The notes under the pieces were generated by a model. It made no database searches, had not been told where the DNA came from, and was given only the letters and a program-made list of their open reading frames with translations. 61,073 nucleotides of DNA, taken from Pseudomonas sp. SJZ074 (GTDB taxonomy: Bacteria; Pseudomonadota; Gammaproteobacteria; Pseudomonadales; Pseudomonadaceae). The stretch covers positions 1-61,073 of the forward strand of contig NZ_VIUE01000035.1 in assembly GCF_007828215.1 (NCBI RefSeq), given 5' to 3'. Positions 50,801 to 52,904 of this stretch are shown one piece after another. The translations under genes were made by a program, and so were the position numbers. Numbering within the stretch: the stretch's first letter is position 1; each line of letters opens with the position of its first letter.

Positions 50801-52904
50801 CGCCTTGCTCAACTACCGCCACACCGGCGCACTGACCTCGACCGAGGCGTTGTCGGCCTGGAGCGGTATCCAGGTGCTCAGCGGTGAAGAACGCACCAAC
50901 TATCCATTGACCTTGAACGTCGATGACCAGGGCGAGGCGTTCAGTTTCACCGTCATGACCCCGGCCCACATCGGGGCGCAACGCCTTTGCGGCTATGTGC
51001 AGCAGACGCTGGAAAGCCTGATCGGGATGCTGGAGCAGACGCCGGATGCACCGCTGTATCAGTTGTCTGTCCTGCCGTGCGGCGAGCGCCGCAAGTTGCT
51101 GGATGAGTTCAATCGCACTGAAGTCGTTGCGCCGTCGGCTGCGGCCATTCACGAGCTGTTCGAGGCCCAGGTGCTGCGCACGCCGGATGACGTTGCCGTG
51201 GTGCAGGACCACCAATCACTGAGCTATCGTGAACTGAATGCCCGGGCCAACCGCTTGGCGCATTACCTGCGTAAACAGGGCGTACACGCGGATTCCCGGG
51301 TGGCGATCTGTGTCGAGCGCAGCGCGGACATGGTGGTCGGCCTGCTGGCCGTGCTCAAGGCCGGTGGGGGGTACGTGCCGCTGGATCCGGCGTATCCGGC
51401 CGACCGTCTGGCCTACATGCTGGAGAACAGCGCACCGGTTGCGGTACTGACGCAAGCCGGGACCCGCGGGCTGTTGGCCCATGGGCCGGTGCCGCTGATC
51501 GACCTGGATGCCGGCGAGTGGCAAGCCGAACCGGAGCACAACCCGCAGGTGACGGACCTGACCCCGGACCACCTGGCCTATGTGATCTACACCTCCGGCT
51601 CCACCGGTTTGCCCAAGGGCGTGATGGTCGAACATCGCGGCCTGCGCAACCTGCTGGACTGGTACCTCGACGACCTGGCCTTCCACGCCGGCGATGCGGT
51701 GCTGCTGGCCTCGTCGTATAACTTCGACCTGACCCAGAAGAACATCCTCGCCCCACTGATGGTCGGCGCCGCGTTGCACCTGGCCGAAGAACCGTTCAAC
51801 CCGAGCGCCATCGTCGCCCAGATCGCCGAGGCCGGGATTACCCACCTCAACATGTCCCCCAGCGCCTTCCACGCCCTGGTGGACGCCGACCGCCACGCGG
51901 CACTGGCCTGCCTGAAACGGGTGGTGCTGGGTGGCGAGCCGATCCAGGTCGCCATGCTGGAAAAACTGCCGCTGCCACGGCCGGCGATCATCAACAGCTA
52001 CGGGCCCACCGAATGCAGCGACGTGGTTGCCTGGCACACTGTCGATCCCGATCTGGACACCTACCGCAACCGCTCGATTCCGATCGGCCGGCCAATCCGC
52101 AACATGCAATTGCATGTGTTGGACAGTTACGGCCAGTTGGTGCCGGTGGGCGTCCCCGGTGAGATCCACATCGGTGGCGTCGGCGTGGCACGCGGCTACC
52201 TCAACCTGCCGCAGCTCAGCGCCGAACGCTTCATCGCCGACCCGTTCAGCGAGCGGGCCGATGCTCGCCTGTACAAGACCGGCGACATTGGCTGCTGGCT
52301 GCCCGACGGCACTTTGCAATACCTGGGGCGTAACGACGATCAGGTGAAGCTCCGCGGTTTCCGCATTGAACTGGGGGAGATCGAAGCCAGGCTCGCCCAG
52401 CACGAAGTGGTGAACGAAGCCGTGGTCCTTGTGCGCGAAGAGGTGCCGGGCGATAAGCGCCTGGTGGCCTGGTTCACCGCCTGTTCGCCGGACGAAACGA
52501 CGGACATCGAGGCGCTGCGCGTCTACCTGCTGGCGCACCTGCCGGCCCATATGGTGCCGGTGGCCTACGTGCGCCTCGATGCATTGCCGTTGAGCCCCAA
52601 CGGCAAGCTCGACCGCAAGGCGCTGCCGGCACCGGATCTGACGTCGGTCATTACCCGCGGCTATGAAGCCCCTGTCGGCGAAACCGAAATCACTCTGGCC
52701 CGCTTGTGGGCCGAAATCCTCAACGTGGAACGTGTTGGCCGTCACGATCACTTCTTCGAGCTGGGCGGGCACTCGTTGCTGGCCGTCAGCCTGATGGAAC
52801 GGATGCGCCAGGAGGGCATGGAAGCGGATGTACGGACGCTGTTCGAGCAACCCACGCTCTCGGAATATGCGGCAACGACAGAAAAAATGGAGATTGTCCT
52901 GTGA
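23853..52904 (+). CDS. Nine-module peptin (corpeptin/syringopeptin-type) nonribosomal peptide synthetase
   Basis: A 9,683-residue synthetase (over 1 MDa) starting at ATG 23853 behind a perfect AGGAGG. Nine C-A-T modules, no E domains, no thioesterase. C1 is a starter type (HHIIQDG, His144). The A motif YTSGSTG begins at 621, 1718, 2808, 3876, 4942, 6007, 7079, 8160 and 9246. Carrier Ser residues are 1021, 2123, 3192, 4259, 5325, 6397, 7471, 8560 and 9641. Codes aligned to GrsA: module 1 DFWNIGMVH (Thr); 2 DVQYIAHVT (Pro); 3-5 DLYNNALTY (Ala); 6-7 DALWIGGTF (Val); 8 DFWNIGMVH (Thr); 9 DLKNVGSDV (not one I can name). The order equals Dhb-Pro-Ala-Ala-Ala-Val-Val-Dhb-Hse of corpeptin as I recall it, if both Thr are dehydrated. 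C2-C9 carry the dual epimerisation/condensation signature (for example HHLAAEQGD). C2 (1241) and C9 (8780), which follow the Thr modules, have HHL-I/V-DDATSL where the others have HHxALDHxA. C4 lacks five conserved residues near 3375. The C-terminal tail ends TEKMEIVL, probably the partner of the docking domain in the next protein. The stop overlaps the next start by GTGA. Confidence 0.96.
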   Translation: MNQSLELAATYPLTASQRDIWLDQMTKGDSPLYTMGGYLHIQGVVDPDRIQQAVELLVRKHDALRTVLHCDVGGDGVPMQTLVESLEVRVPLIDFSNRPEPQTAAQTWVQQGLEVAFELEKGPLFRFYLIKLNDASFYFVVNLHHIIQDGWGINLMLASLSDLYNALEENREPDLSAPSYARFIEDDARYHDSDRFQRDQAYWLDKYRDDVPDPLFTARYRDRYVEPVVPSAHAMTPFPQMLNERIDALALTHQVSRFPVLLATLYVYFVRTTQRDELVVGLPILNRSNPTFKQTVGLFTQVSAMRLRFADDLSFGELIQEVARALKQDYRYQRFPLSDIHRSLELRRDNRAQLFDVSFSYEEENYLYRFGDATAYSVKSSNGQEQMPLAIHFRTNPNEKNAWVHWIYNQAFLQADEIEAMAERFVHVLEQGLGDDTLPIRDFVLPTPAEARLLQAWNVSDAQRYEHDRTIHGLFEARAAAQPNAVAVIHEGQTLTYGELNTRANQVAHRLLALGVFPDDRVAICVERGLDMIVGLLGILKSGAGYVPLDPAYPLDRLAFMLEDSSPVALLTQAALQDQVPAPAVPVLLLDQPEAAGFAEQPRHDPNIGTLASHHLAYVIYTSGSTGLPKGVMVEHRNVARLFSATQSWFDFGPQDVWALFHSFAFDFSVWEIWGALTHGGRLLVVPQLVSRSPQDCYALLCEAGVTVLNQTPSAFRQLIAAQGESELKHSLRQVIFGGEALETGILKPWYAREINAGTQLVNMYGITETTVHVTYRALQAADAQLIGVSPIGKRIPDLRLYLLDKYGKPVPKGVEGELYVGGAGVARGYLNRPELNETRFLPDPFDTGANARMYRTGDLGRWLHNGELQYLGRNDEQVKIRGFRIELGEIEARLTACAKVREAVVIAREDEPGNKRLVAYVLAEDGACVSAGELRSELLGSLADYMVPSAFVMLDAFPLTTNGKLDRKALPAPDSQAFARRSYEAPVGQVEITLAALWAELLGVEQVGRHDRFFELGGHSLLAVKLIERMRQLDLNADVGVLFGQPTLQTLAAATSTSGGVVVPENRIPRDVERIIPDMLPLVTLTQGEIDRIVATVPGGADNVQDIYGLVPLQEGILYHHLATSEGDPYLLQALLRFGTREQLEAFGQALQAVIARHDILRTSVAWEGLGEPVQVVWREARLMVEELALDPADGDISGQLQVRFDPRHTRFDLRQAPMMRIHFAEDIVSDSWVAVLLFHHLIDDATSLGMLGKEIDAHLQGRAAELPVSVPYRNYVAQVRLDNHPEQHEAFFSEMLGDVDEPTLPLGLQDVQGDGSGIEEATLSLEVGLARRLRAQARRLGVSTASLHHLAWGQVVGRLSNRQDVVFGTVLMGRLHSGQEAGHALGMFVNTLPLRVEAGNQGILAALQATHGRLAALLGHEHAPLSLAQRCSGVAAPAPLFSALMNYRQTAVAAQAGEDAGQARIWAGAEILGGEERTNYPLSLSVDDLGDSFGLTVQTVAGIGAQRVCGYVHTVLEALADALDRDGDTPLHTLAFVPANERQQLLRDFNDFDAVYPSGLLIHQLFEAHAEAQPEAVALTYQGQSLSYGELNRLSNQIAHRLIEWGIRADDRVAICVERSLEMVAGLVGILKAGAGYVPLDPAYPAERLVYMLEDSAPKVLLTQRSLQERFPAAGVPALLLDSEDRDAAGIDRQPSTNPDAQSSGLNPDSLAYVIYTSGSTGQPKGVAMPHRALVNLMQWQIEQAAQQGRAVARTLQFAALGFDVAFQEVFSTLCAGGELSLIHADIRLNFHRLFEHICQQRIERLYLPCIALQALAEAVAGEREDTPLTCDLKDVITAGEQLRITPQIRALFERLDGCRLHNHYGPTESHVTTALTLPDDVAAWPTLPAIGQPVANTRIYLLDPQQQPVPVGVAGEIHIGGICVAHGYLNRADLTAERFVRDPFAADEQARLYKTGDLGRYLPNGHIEYLGRNDDQIKIRGFRVELGEIESRLCQHGGVKEAAVVAREDQPGEKRLVAYITAQVTDAAPEADALRAHLQALLPDYMVPAAYVRLEKLPLSPNGKLDRRALPVPEADAFASRAYEAPLGEVETTLAGLWADVLGVGQVGRHDHFFELGGHSLLAVKLIELMRKAGLSADVRVLFGQPTLAALAAAVGSRAELSVPANGIVAGCERITPSMLPLVKLDQDTLDRIVAGVPGGVGNVQDIYPLAPLQEGILYHHIAAEEGDPYLLQATFAMDSRAQLDGFVAALQAVIDRHDILRTALLREGLETPLQVVLRQCRLMLEEQALDPARGDIAAQLQGMFDPRRCRMDLDKAPLMRLACAWDSVHQRWIAVLLFHHIALDHTALDVMQEEMLAFLNGEGDRLEAAMPYRHYVAQTLLGVSREQHERFFRDMLADVDEPTLPFGLREVQGDGRGVEEVKLNLDPDLCRRLRQQARQLGVSAAALHHLAWARVLGRVSGREDVVFGTVLLGRMQSGEGADRALGMFINTLPLRVDVGGQGVRAGVKAIHARLTALLGHEHASLALAQRCSGVPASLPLFSALLNYRHSPLQEGDSVERWAGTQVLEVMERTNYPCMLSVDDQGEGFLLSVQTAGGVDARQVGAYMQTALASLVEALERAPESAINDLEILSVNERRQVLQDFNNTAAHFPLEQTVHGLFEEQVRRTPDALAVLHGDQRLNYGELNERANQLAHYLRGQGVRPDSRVAICVERGLDMVVGLLAILKAGGGYVPLDPAYPADRIAYMLEDSAPAVVLAQTATLGLLAGASMPVIDLGSGLWQDESVSNPQVAELTSAHLAYVIYTSGSTGLPKGVMIEHRNTVNFLTWAHQSFDAQTLSKTLFSTSLNFDLAVYECFAPLTSGGSIEVVTNVLELQHGEHDITLINTVPSALKALLESGGLGEGVDRVNVAGEALKRSLVEALFEQTSVKRLCNLYGPSETTTYSSWVSMAREDGFAAHIGKPVANTQFYLLDEHKQPVPLGVPGEIYIGGAGVARGYLNRDDLTAERFLKDPFSSESNARMYKTGDLGRYLPDGNIEYLGRNDDQVKIRGFRIELGEIEARLARHESVKEAVVLAREDVPGDKRLVAYFTPVNETADIEALRSHLQGQLPEYMVPVAYVRLDAMPLTPNGKLDRKALPAPEHDALITRGYEAPQGETETVLAQIWQDLLGLQQVGRHDHFFELGGHSLLAVSLIERMRQVGLSADVRVLFSQPTLAALAAAVGDDAGNAVNVPANLIASDCQRITPDMLPLVTLTQDAIDRIVATVPGGAANVQDIYPLAPLQEGILYHHLAAEQGDPYVLQAQFAFDNRERLDDFTQALQGVIDRHDILRTAMAWEGLDEPVQVVWRKASLGVEQVLLRDENGDIAVQLNARQHLDIRQAPLMCIRFAQDASHQRWVATLLFHHMALDHTALEVVRQEMQAHLLGQAGQLGAAVPYRNYVAQARLGVSREEHEAFFHDMLGAIDEPTLPFGLQDVRGDGSDVEEARQEVAIDLSRRLRSQARRLGVSAASLHHLAWALVLGRVSGREDVVFGTVLMGRMQGGEGADRALGMFINTLPLGVQVSARSVRDGVLATHARLTGLLGHEHASLALAQRCSGVVAPTPLFSALLNYRHSMAEPLALQGSSAWQGIEALGGEERTNYPLALSVDDLGEGFSLTVQAVSGVDAQRVGAYMEAALASLVQALECAPDSSLADLSILPEAEREQLLVAFNATDAEYPLEQTIHGLFEEQVQRTPDALAVLHDDQRLNYGELNERANQLAHYLRGQGVRPDSRVAICVERGLDMVVGLLAILKAGGGYVPLDPAYPADRIAYMLEDSAPAVVLAQTATLGLLAGASMPVIDLGSGLWQDESVSNPQVAELTSAHLAYVIYTSGSTGLPKGVMIEHRNTVNFLTWAHQSFDAQTLSKTLFSTSLNFDLAVYECFAPLTSGGSIEVVTNVLELQHGEHDITLINTVPSALKALLESGGLGEGVDTVNVAGEALKRSLVEALFEQTSVKRLCNLYGPSETTTYSSWVSMVREDGFAAHIGKPVANTQFYLLDEHKQPVPLGVPGEIYIGGAGVARGYLNRDDLTAERFLKDPFSATPNARMYKTGDLGRYLPDGNIEYLGRNDDQVKIRGFRIELGEIEARLARYESVKEAVVLAREDVPGDKRLVAYFTQSEAVDIETLRSHLQAQLPAYMVPVAYVHLDALPLTPNGKLDRKALPAPDLDSVISRGYEAPQGEVETTLAQIWQDLLKIERVGRHDHFFELGGHSLLAVSLIERMRQAGLSADVRILFNQSTLAALASAIGESNEVNVPANLIPSDCEYITPAMLPLVSLSQDAIDRIVDTVPGGARNVQDIYPLAPLQEGILYHHLAAEQGDPYVLQAQFAFDSRERLDDFTQALQGVIDRHDILRTAMAWEGLDEPVQVVWRKASLGVEQVLLRDEDGNIAAQLQARFDARHHRLDIRQAPLMCIRFAQDASHQRWVATLLFHHMALDHTALEVVRQEMQAHLLGQTGQLAAAMPYRNYVAQARLGVSQQEHERFFRDMLGEVDEPTLPFGLHDVQGAGQGIEEASLALAGSLSQDLKIQARRLGVSVASLVHLAWAQVLGRVSGRDDVVFGTVLMGRMQGGEGADRALGMFINTLPLRVNLGQMSARAGVRATHGRLTALLGHEHASLALAQRCSGVEAPTPLFSALLNYRHTDANQAPSAWSGIEVLSGEERTNYPLMLSVDDLGEDFSLTVQVVSGIGAPRICAYMEAALASLVQALECAPDSSLADLPILPEAEREQLLVAFNATDAEYPLEQTIHGLFEEQVQRTPLDVAVLHGERYLNYRELNERANRLAHYLRKQGVRPDSRVAICVERGLDMVVGLLAILKAGGGYVPLDPAYPADRIAYMLEDSAPAAVLAQTATLGLLAGASMPVIDLDSGLWQDESVLNPQVPELTSSHLAYVIYTSGSTGLPKGVMIEHRNTVNFLTWAHRSFDSNTLSKTLFSTSLNFDLAVYECFAPLTSGGSIEVVTNVLELQQGEHDISLINTVPSALKALLEAGGLGEGVDTVNVAGEALKRSLVEALFEQTSVKRLCNLYGPSETTTYSSWVSMAREDGFAAHIGKPVANTRFYLLDEHKQPVPLGVPGEIYIGGAGVARGYLNRDDLTAERFLKDPFSSEPNARMYKTGDLGRYLPDGNIEYLGRNDDQVKIRGFRIELGEIEARLARHESVKEAVVLAREDVPGDKRLVAYFTQSEAVDIETLRSHLQAQLPAYMVPVAYVHLDELPLTPNGKLDRKALPAPDHDALISRGYEAPQGEIETTLAQIWQDLLKVERVGRHDHFFELGGHSLLAVSLIERMRQAGLSADVRVLFGQPTLMALAAAVGSGSEIQVPANGILLGCTRITPDMLTLSRLDQNAIDHIASKVPGGMGNIQDIYPLAPLQEGILYHHLAAEQGDPYVLQSQFAFDSREALDDFVQALQVVIDRHDILRTAIVWEGLDEPQQVVWREARLGLEAFVADPQAGTVNEQLHSRFNARHFALDLTQAPLMRLAFAEDQADQRWIAMLLFHHIALDHAAMKVVQREMLAYLQGQADRLDTPAPYRNYVAQARLGVSREEHEGFFSDMLGDVDEPTLPFGLHDVQDDGDDIETATQLLDSDLSRRLRRLARQSGVGAASLHHLAWAQVLGRVSGKQDVVFGTVLMGRMQGGEGADRALGMFINTLPLRVSVDEQNVKAGVKEVHGRLTALLGHEHAPLALAQRCSAVSAPTPLFSALLNYRNSSEQAAGQDTLAAWQGIETLGGESRTTYPLMLSVDDLGEDFALTAQTMKRVGAQRICAYMETALHSLAAALEFSPTTRLRSLEVLPQVERRQVLMGFNATSRRYPQHRTVNDLFEAQVQAHPDAVAVVHDEQRLTYRELNARANRLARHLIGLGTQLGDSVAIGLARSSDLLVSQLAVLKCAAVYVPLDVNAPLERQQFMIQDSGAQLVLTLSTMVVPEGVQRVDLDIIELDESADNLELTQDAESVAYIMYTSGSTGTPKGVLVPHRAINRLVINNGYADFDARDRVAFASNPAFDASTLDVWAPLLNGGCVVMVEQDVLLSQERFAALLIEQSVSVLWMTAGLFHQYADGLLPVFKQLRYLIVGGDVLDPAVIARVLKDGAPQHLLNGYGPTEATTFTTTYEIKDVGEGGIPIGRPIGNTRVYILDANQQPVPVGVAGELYIGGDGVANGYLNRPELTAEKFVADPFSADPAALLYRTGDLARWRADGAVEYLGRNDDQVKIRGFRIELGEIEVRLAQHDAVKDCVVLAREDVPGEKRLVAYFTQAQDVDIEALRAHLQGQLPEYMVPVAYMRLDAWPLTANGKLDRRALPAPDLDSLATRAYEAPQGEVEATLAQLWQDLLKVERIGRHDHFFELGGHSLLAVSLIERMRQVGLSADVRVLFSQPTLAALAAAVGSGKEVKVPANLIASGCERITPDMLTLIQLDQEAIDRVVATVPGGARNVQDIYPLAPLQEGIHYHHLAAEQGDPYVLKILFELRSRDRLSAFADALQHVIDRHDILRTGVVWEGFDSPVQVVWRNAPLAVDEVVLAAEAGDVVTLLQERFDPRHYRLDITRAPMMRLVFAQDAANQRWVAMLLFHHMALDHTAMEVVRHEMQAHLLGEAEPLTAAVPYRNYVAQARLGVSHAEHEAFFREMLGDVDEPTLPFGLQDVQGDGRDIEEARLPVDLSVCLRLRAQARQLGVGAASLVHLAWGQVLSQVCGKRDVVFGTVLMGRMQGGDGADRALGMFINTLPLRVDVGDQGARDGVKATHARLTGLLGHEHASLALAQRCSGVVAPMPLFSTLLNYRHSAVDEDSSEVLAGWEGIETLVSEERTNYPLTLSVDDLGEGFGLTALAVPQIGAQRVCTYMNVALERLVEALEQTPPARLDSLSVLSSAERRQLLVDFNATTRSFPRDRTVHSLFEAQVQAHPDAVAVIHDGQCLTYGELNTRANRLARHLIGLGTQLGDSVAIGLTRSSDLLVSQLAVLKCAAVYVPLDVNAPLERQQFMIQDSGAQLVLTLSTMVVPEGVQRVDLDIVELDESADNLELTQDAESVAYIMYTSGSTGMPKGVLVPHRAINRLVINNGYADFDARDRVAFASNPAFDASTLDVWAPLLNGGCVVVVDQDVLLSRERFAALLSEQAISVLWMTAGLFHQYADGLLPVFKQLRYLIVGGDVLDPAVIARVLKDGAPQHLLNGYGPTEATTFTTTYEIKGVGEGGIPIGHPIGNTRVYVLDANQQPVPVGVAGELYIGGDGVAKGYLNRPELTAEKFVADPFSADPTALLYRTGDLARWRADGAVDYLGRNDDQVKIRGFRIELGEIEARLSQCAGVKDAVVLARQDETGLKRLVGYVIPESGITLSVHALRSQLASTLAEYMVPSAFVVLSSFPLTANGKLDRRALPAPDAEAYASREYAAPQGEIETTLAQLWAEVLKVEQIGRHDHFFELGGHSLLAVTLIERMRQAGLSADVRVLFSQPTLAALAAAVGSGREVEVPANLIEPGCGRITPAMLPLVSLDQETIDRIVATVPGGAANVQDIYPLAPLQEGILYHHLAAEQGDPYVLQSQFAFDSFQRFEAFVEALQVVIDRHDILHTSVAWEGLDEPLQMVWRKVLLEPQRFEADAAAGDVATQLASRFDARHYRLDLRRAPMLQLVYSRDEAQDRWLAILLFHHMALDHTALEVVQHEMQAHLTGKAGQLTEAVPYRNYVAQARLGMSEAEHEAFFREMLADIDEPTLPFGLAQVQGDGRGIAEVTELVGQVLSLRLRTQARLLGVSAASLVHLAWAQVLSMATGQKDVVFGTVLLGRMQGGEGADRALGMFINTLPVRVPVDGQSVRDAVRMTHGRLTGLLGHEHASLALAQRCSGVAAPTPLFSALLNYRHSATQVTDEVLSAWSGMQMLSSEERTNYPLTLNIDDLGDDFSLTVQVAAQIGAQRISGYMQVALQSLVDALERAPQTPVRSLTVLPQAERRQLLETWNASDAVYADDALIHGQFEAWAAAQPDAVAVVFEDRTLTYGALNSRANQLAHRLLALGIRPDDRVAICVERGLDMIVGLLGILKAGAGYVPLDPAYPQERLAFMLDDSAPVALLTQAHLLAHLPGLSADVLLLDQPETAGIAQQPQHNPELETLTSRHLAYVIYTSGSTGLPKGVMVEHRNVARLFSATQPWFDFGPQDVWALFHSFAFDFSVWEIWGALTHGGRLLVVPQLVSRSPQECYALLCQAGVTVLNQTPSAFRQLIAAQGESELKHSLRQVIFGGEALETGILKPWYAREINAGTQLVNMYGITETTVHVTYRALSAADAQLVGVSPIGGRIPDLQLYVLDAQREPVPVGVVGEMYVGGAGVSRGYLNRDELTAERFLKNPFSDEPNARMYKTGDLGRWLADGSIEYLGRNDDQVKIRGFRIELGEIEAALATCDGVSEAVVIAREDEPGDKRLVAYVIAEENAQPSAADLRLQLLEGLADYMVPSAFVMLEAFPLTTNGKLDRKALPAPDLSSVITHAYEAPQGEVEVAIAGIWQDLLSLERIGRHDNFFELGGHSLLAVKLIERMRQVDLSADVRVLFSQPTLAALAAAVGGHTEVVVPENLIPDGCTRITPAMLPLADLDQEAIDRIVATVPGGVANVQDIYALAPLQEGILYHHVAAAQGDPYLQYVLFGFDSFTRLEGFTQALQAVVARHDILRTAVLWEGLTEPVQVVWRNAQLVVERVQLDPMAGDIATQLHQRFDPRHYRLDIRQAPLMRVAYAQDPENQRWVGILLFHHLVDDATSLAVLSAEIEAHMLDQGQRLSASVPYRNYVAQARLGVSRQAHEQFFRDMLGDVDEPTLPFGLQDVQGDGSGIEELRQDVDADLSRRLRAQARQLGVSAASLYHLVWAQVLGKVSGKDDVVFGTVLVGRMQGGEGADRALGMFINTLPLRVSLGQTAVGAGVKATHARLSALLAHEHASLTLAQRCSGVEAPTPLFSALLNYRHTGALTSTEALSAWSGIQVLSGEERTNYPLTLNVDDQGEAFSFTVMTPAHIGAQRLCGYVQQTLESLIGMLEQTPDAPLYQLSVLPCGERRKLLDEFNRTEVVAPSAAAIHELFEAQVLRTPDDVAVVQDHQSLSYRELNARANRLAHYLRKQGVHADSRVAICVERSADMVVGLLAVLKAGGGYVPLDPAYPADRLAYMLENSAPVAVLTQAGTRGLLAHGPVPLIDLDAGEWQAEPEHNPQVTDLTPDHLAYVIYTSGSTGLPKGVMVEHRGLRNLLDWYLDDLAFHAGDAVLLASSYNFDLTQKNILAPLMVGAALHLAEEPFNPSAIVAQIAEAGITHLNMSPSAFHALVDADRHAALACLKRVVLGGEPIQVAMLEKLPLPRPAIINSYGPTECSDVVAWHTVDPDLDTYRNRSIPIGRPIRNMQLHVLDSYGQLVPVGVPGEIHIGGVGVARGYLNLPQLSAERFIADPFSERADARLYKTGDIGCWLPDGTLQYLGRNDDQVKLRGFRIELGEIEARLAQHEVVNEAVVLVREEVPGDKRLVAWFTACSPDETTDIEALRVYLLAHLPAHMVPVAYVRLDALPLSPNGKLDRKALPAPDLTSVITRGYEAPVGETEITLARLWAEILNVERVGRHDHFFELGGHSLLAVSLMERMRQEGMEADVRTLFEQPTLSEYAATTEKMEIVL
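31900..33530 (+). repeat. Ala A-T module repeat, copy 1 (module 3)
   Basis: This is the DNA for the A and T domains of module 3 in the peptin synthetase. It is nearly identical to the module 4 copy. From 32082 to 32467 (386 bp) I find no difference from 35286-35671, an offset of 3,204 bp, although these are protein-coding bases free to vary at third positions. Such identity points to recent duplication or gene conversion. Confidence 0.8.
35100..36730 (+). repeat. Ala A-T module repeat, copy 2 (module 4)
   Basis: Second copy of the Ala-activating A-T segment. It shares an exact 386-bp tract with copy 1 (35286-35671) and is slightly more diverged from copy 3 (offset 3,198 bp). The C domain upstream of it (C4) lacks 15 bp relative to C5, although the two are otherwise nearly the same. 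Confidence 0.8.
38300..39930 (+). repeat. Ala A-T module repeat, copy 3 (module 5)
   Basis: Third copy. It has the same specificity code as copies 1 and 2, with more silent differences. The codons for the A4-A8 core and the carrier domain remain almost identical, which suggests an older duplication partly homogenised with the other two. Confidence 0.75.
41480..42680 (+). repeat. Val A-domain repeat, copy 1 (module 6)
   Basis: The A domain of module 6 is almost identical in DNA and protein to that of module 7, 3,216 bp downstream. Examples include the stretches encoding QLGDSVAIGL, FDASTLDVWAPLLNGG and LRYLIVGGDVLDPAVIARV. Similarity drops after the A10 motif, so the unit exchanged is smaller than a module. 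Confidence 0.75.
44690..45890 (+). repeat. Val A-domain repeat, copy 2 (module 7)
   Basis: Partner of the module 6 copy. Downstream of the shared block, the A-T linker differs: module 7 has SGITLSVHALRSQL where module 6 has AQDVDIEALRAHL. This marks a recombination edge near 45890. Confidence 0.75.

Noticed and set aside
24000..52904. Separate epimerisation or thioesterase domains in the peptin synthetase
   Set aside because: Each module is C-A-T only. D residues are explained by dual-type C domains, and the C-terminus is a carrier domain plus a docking tail.
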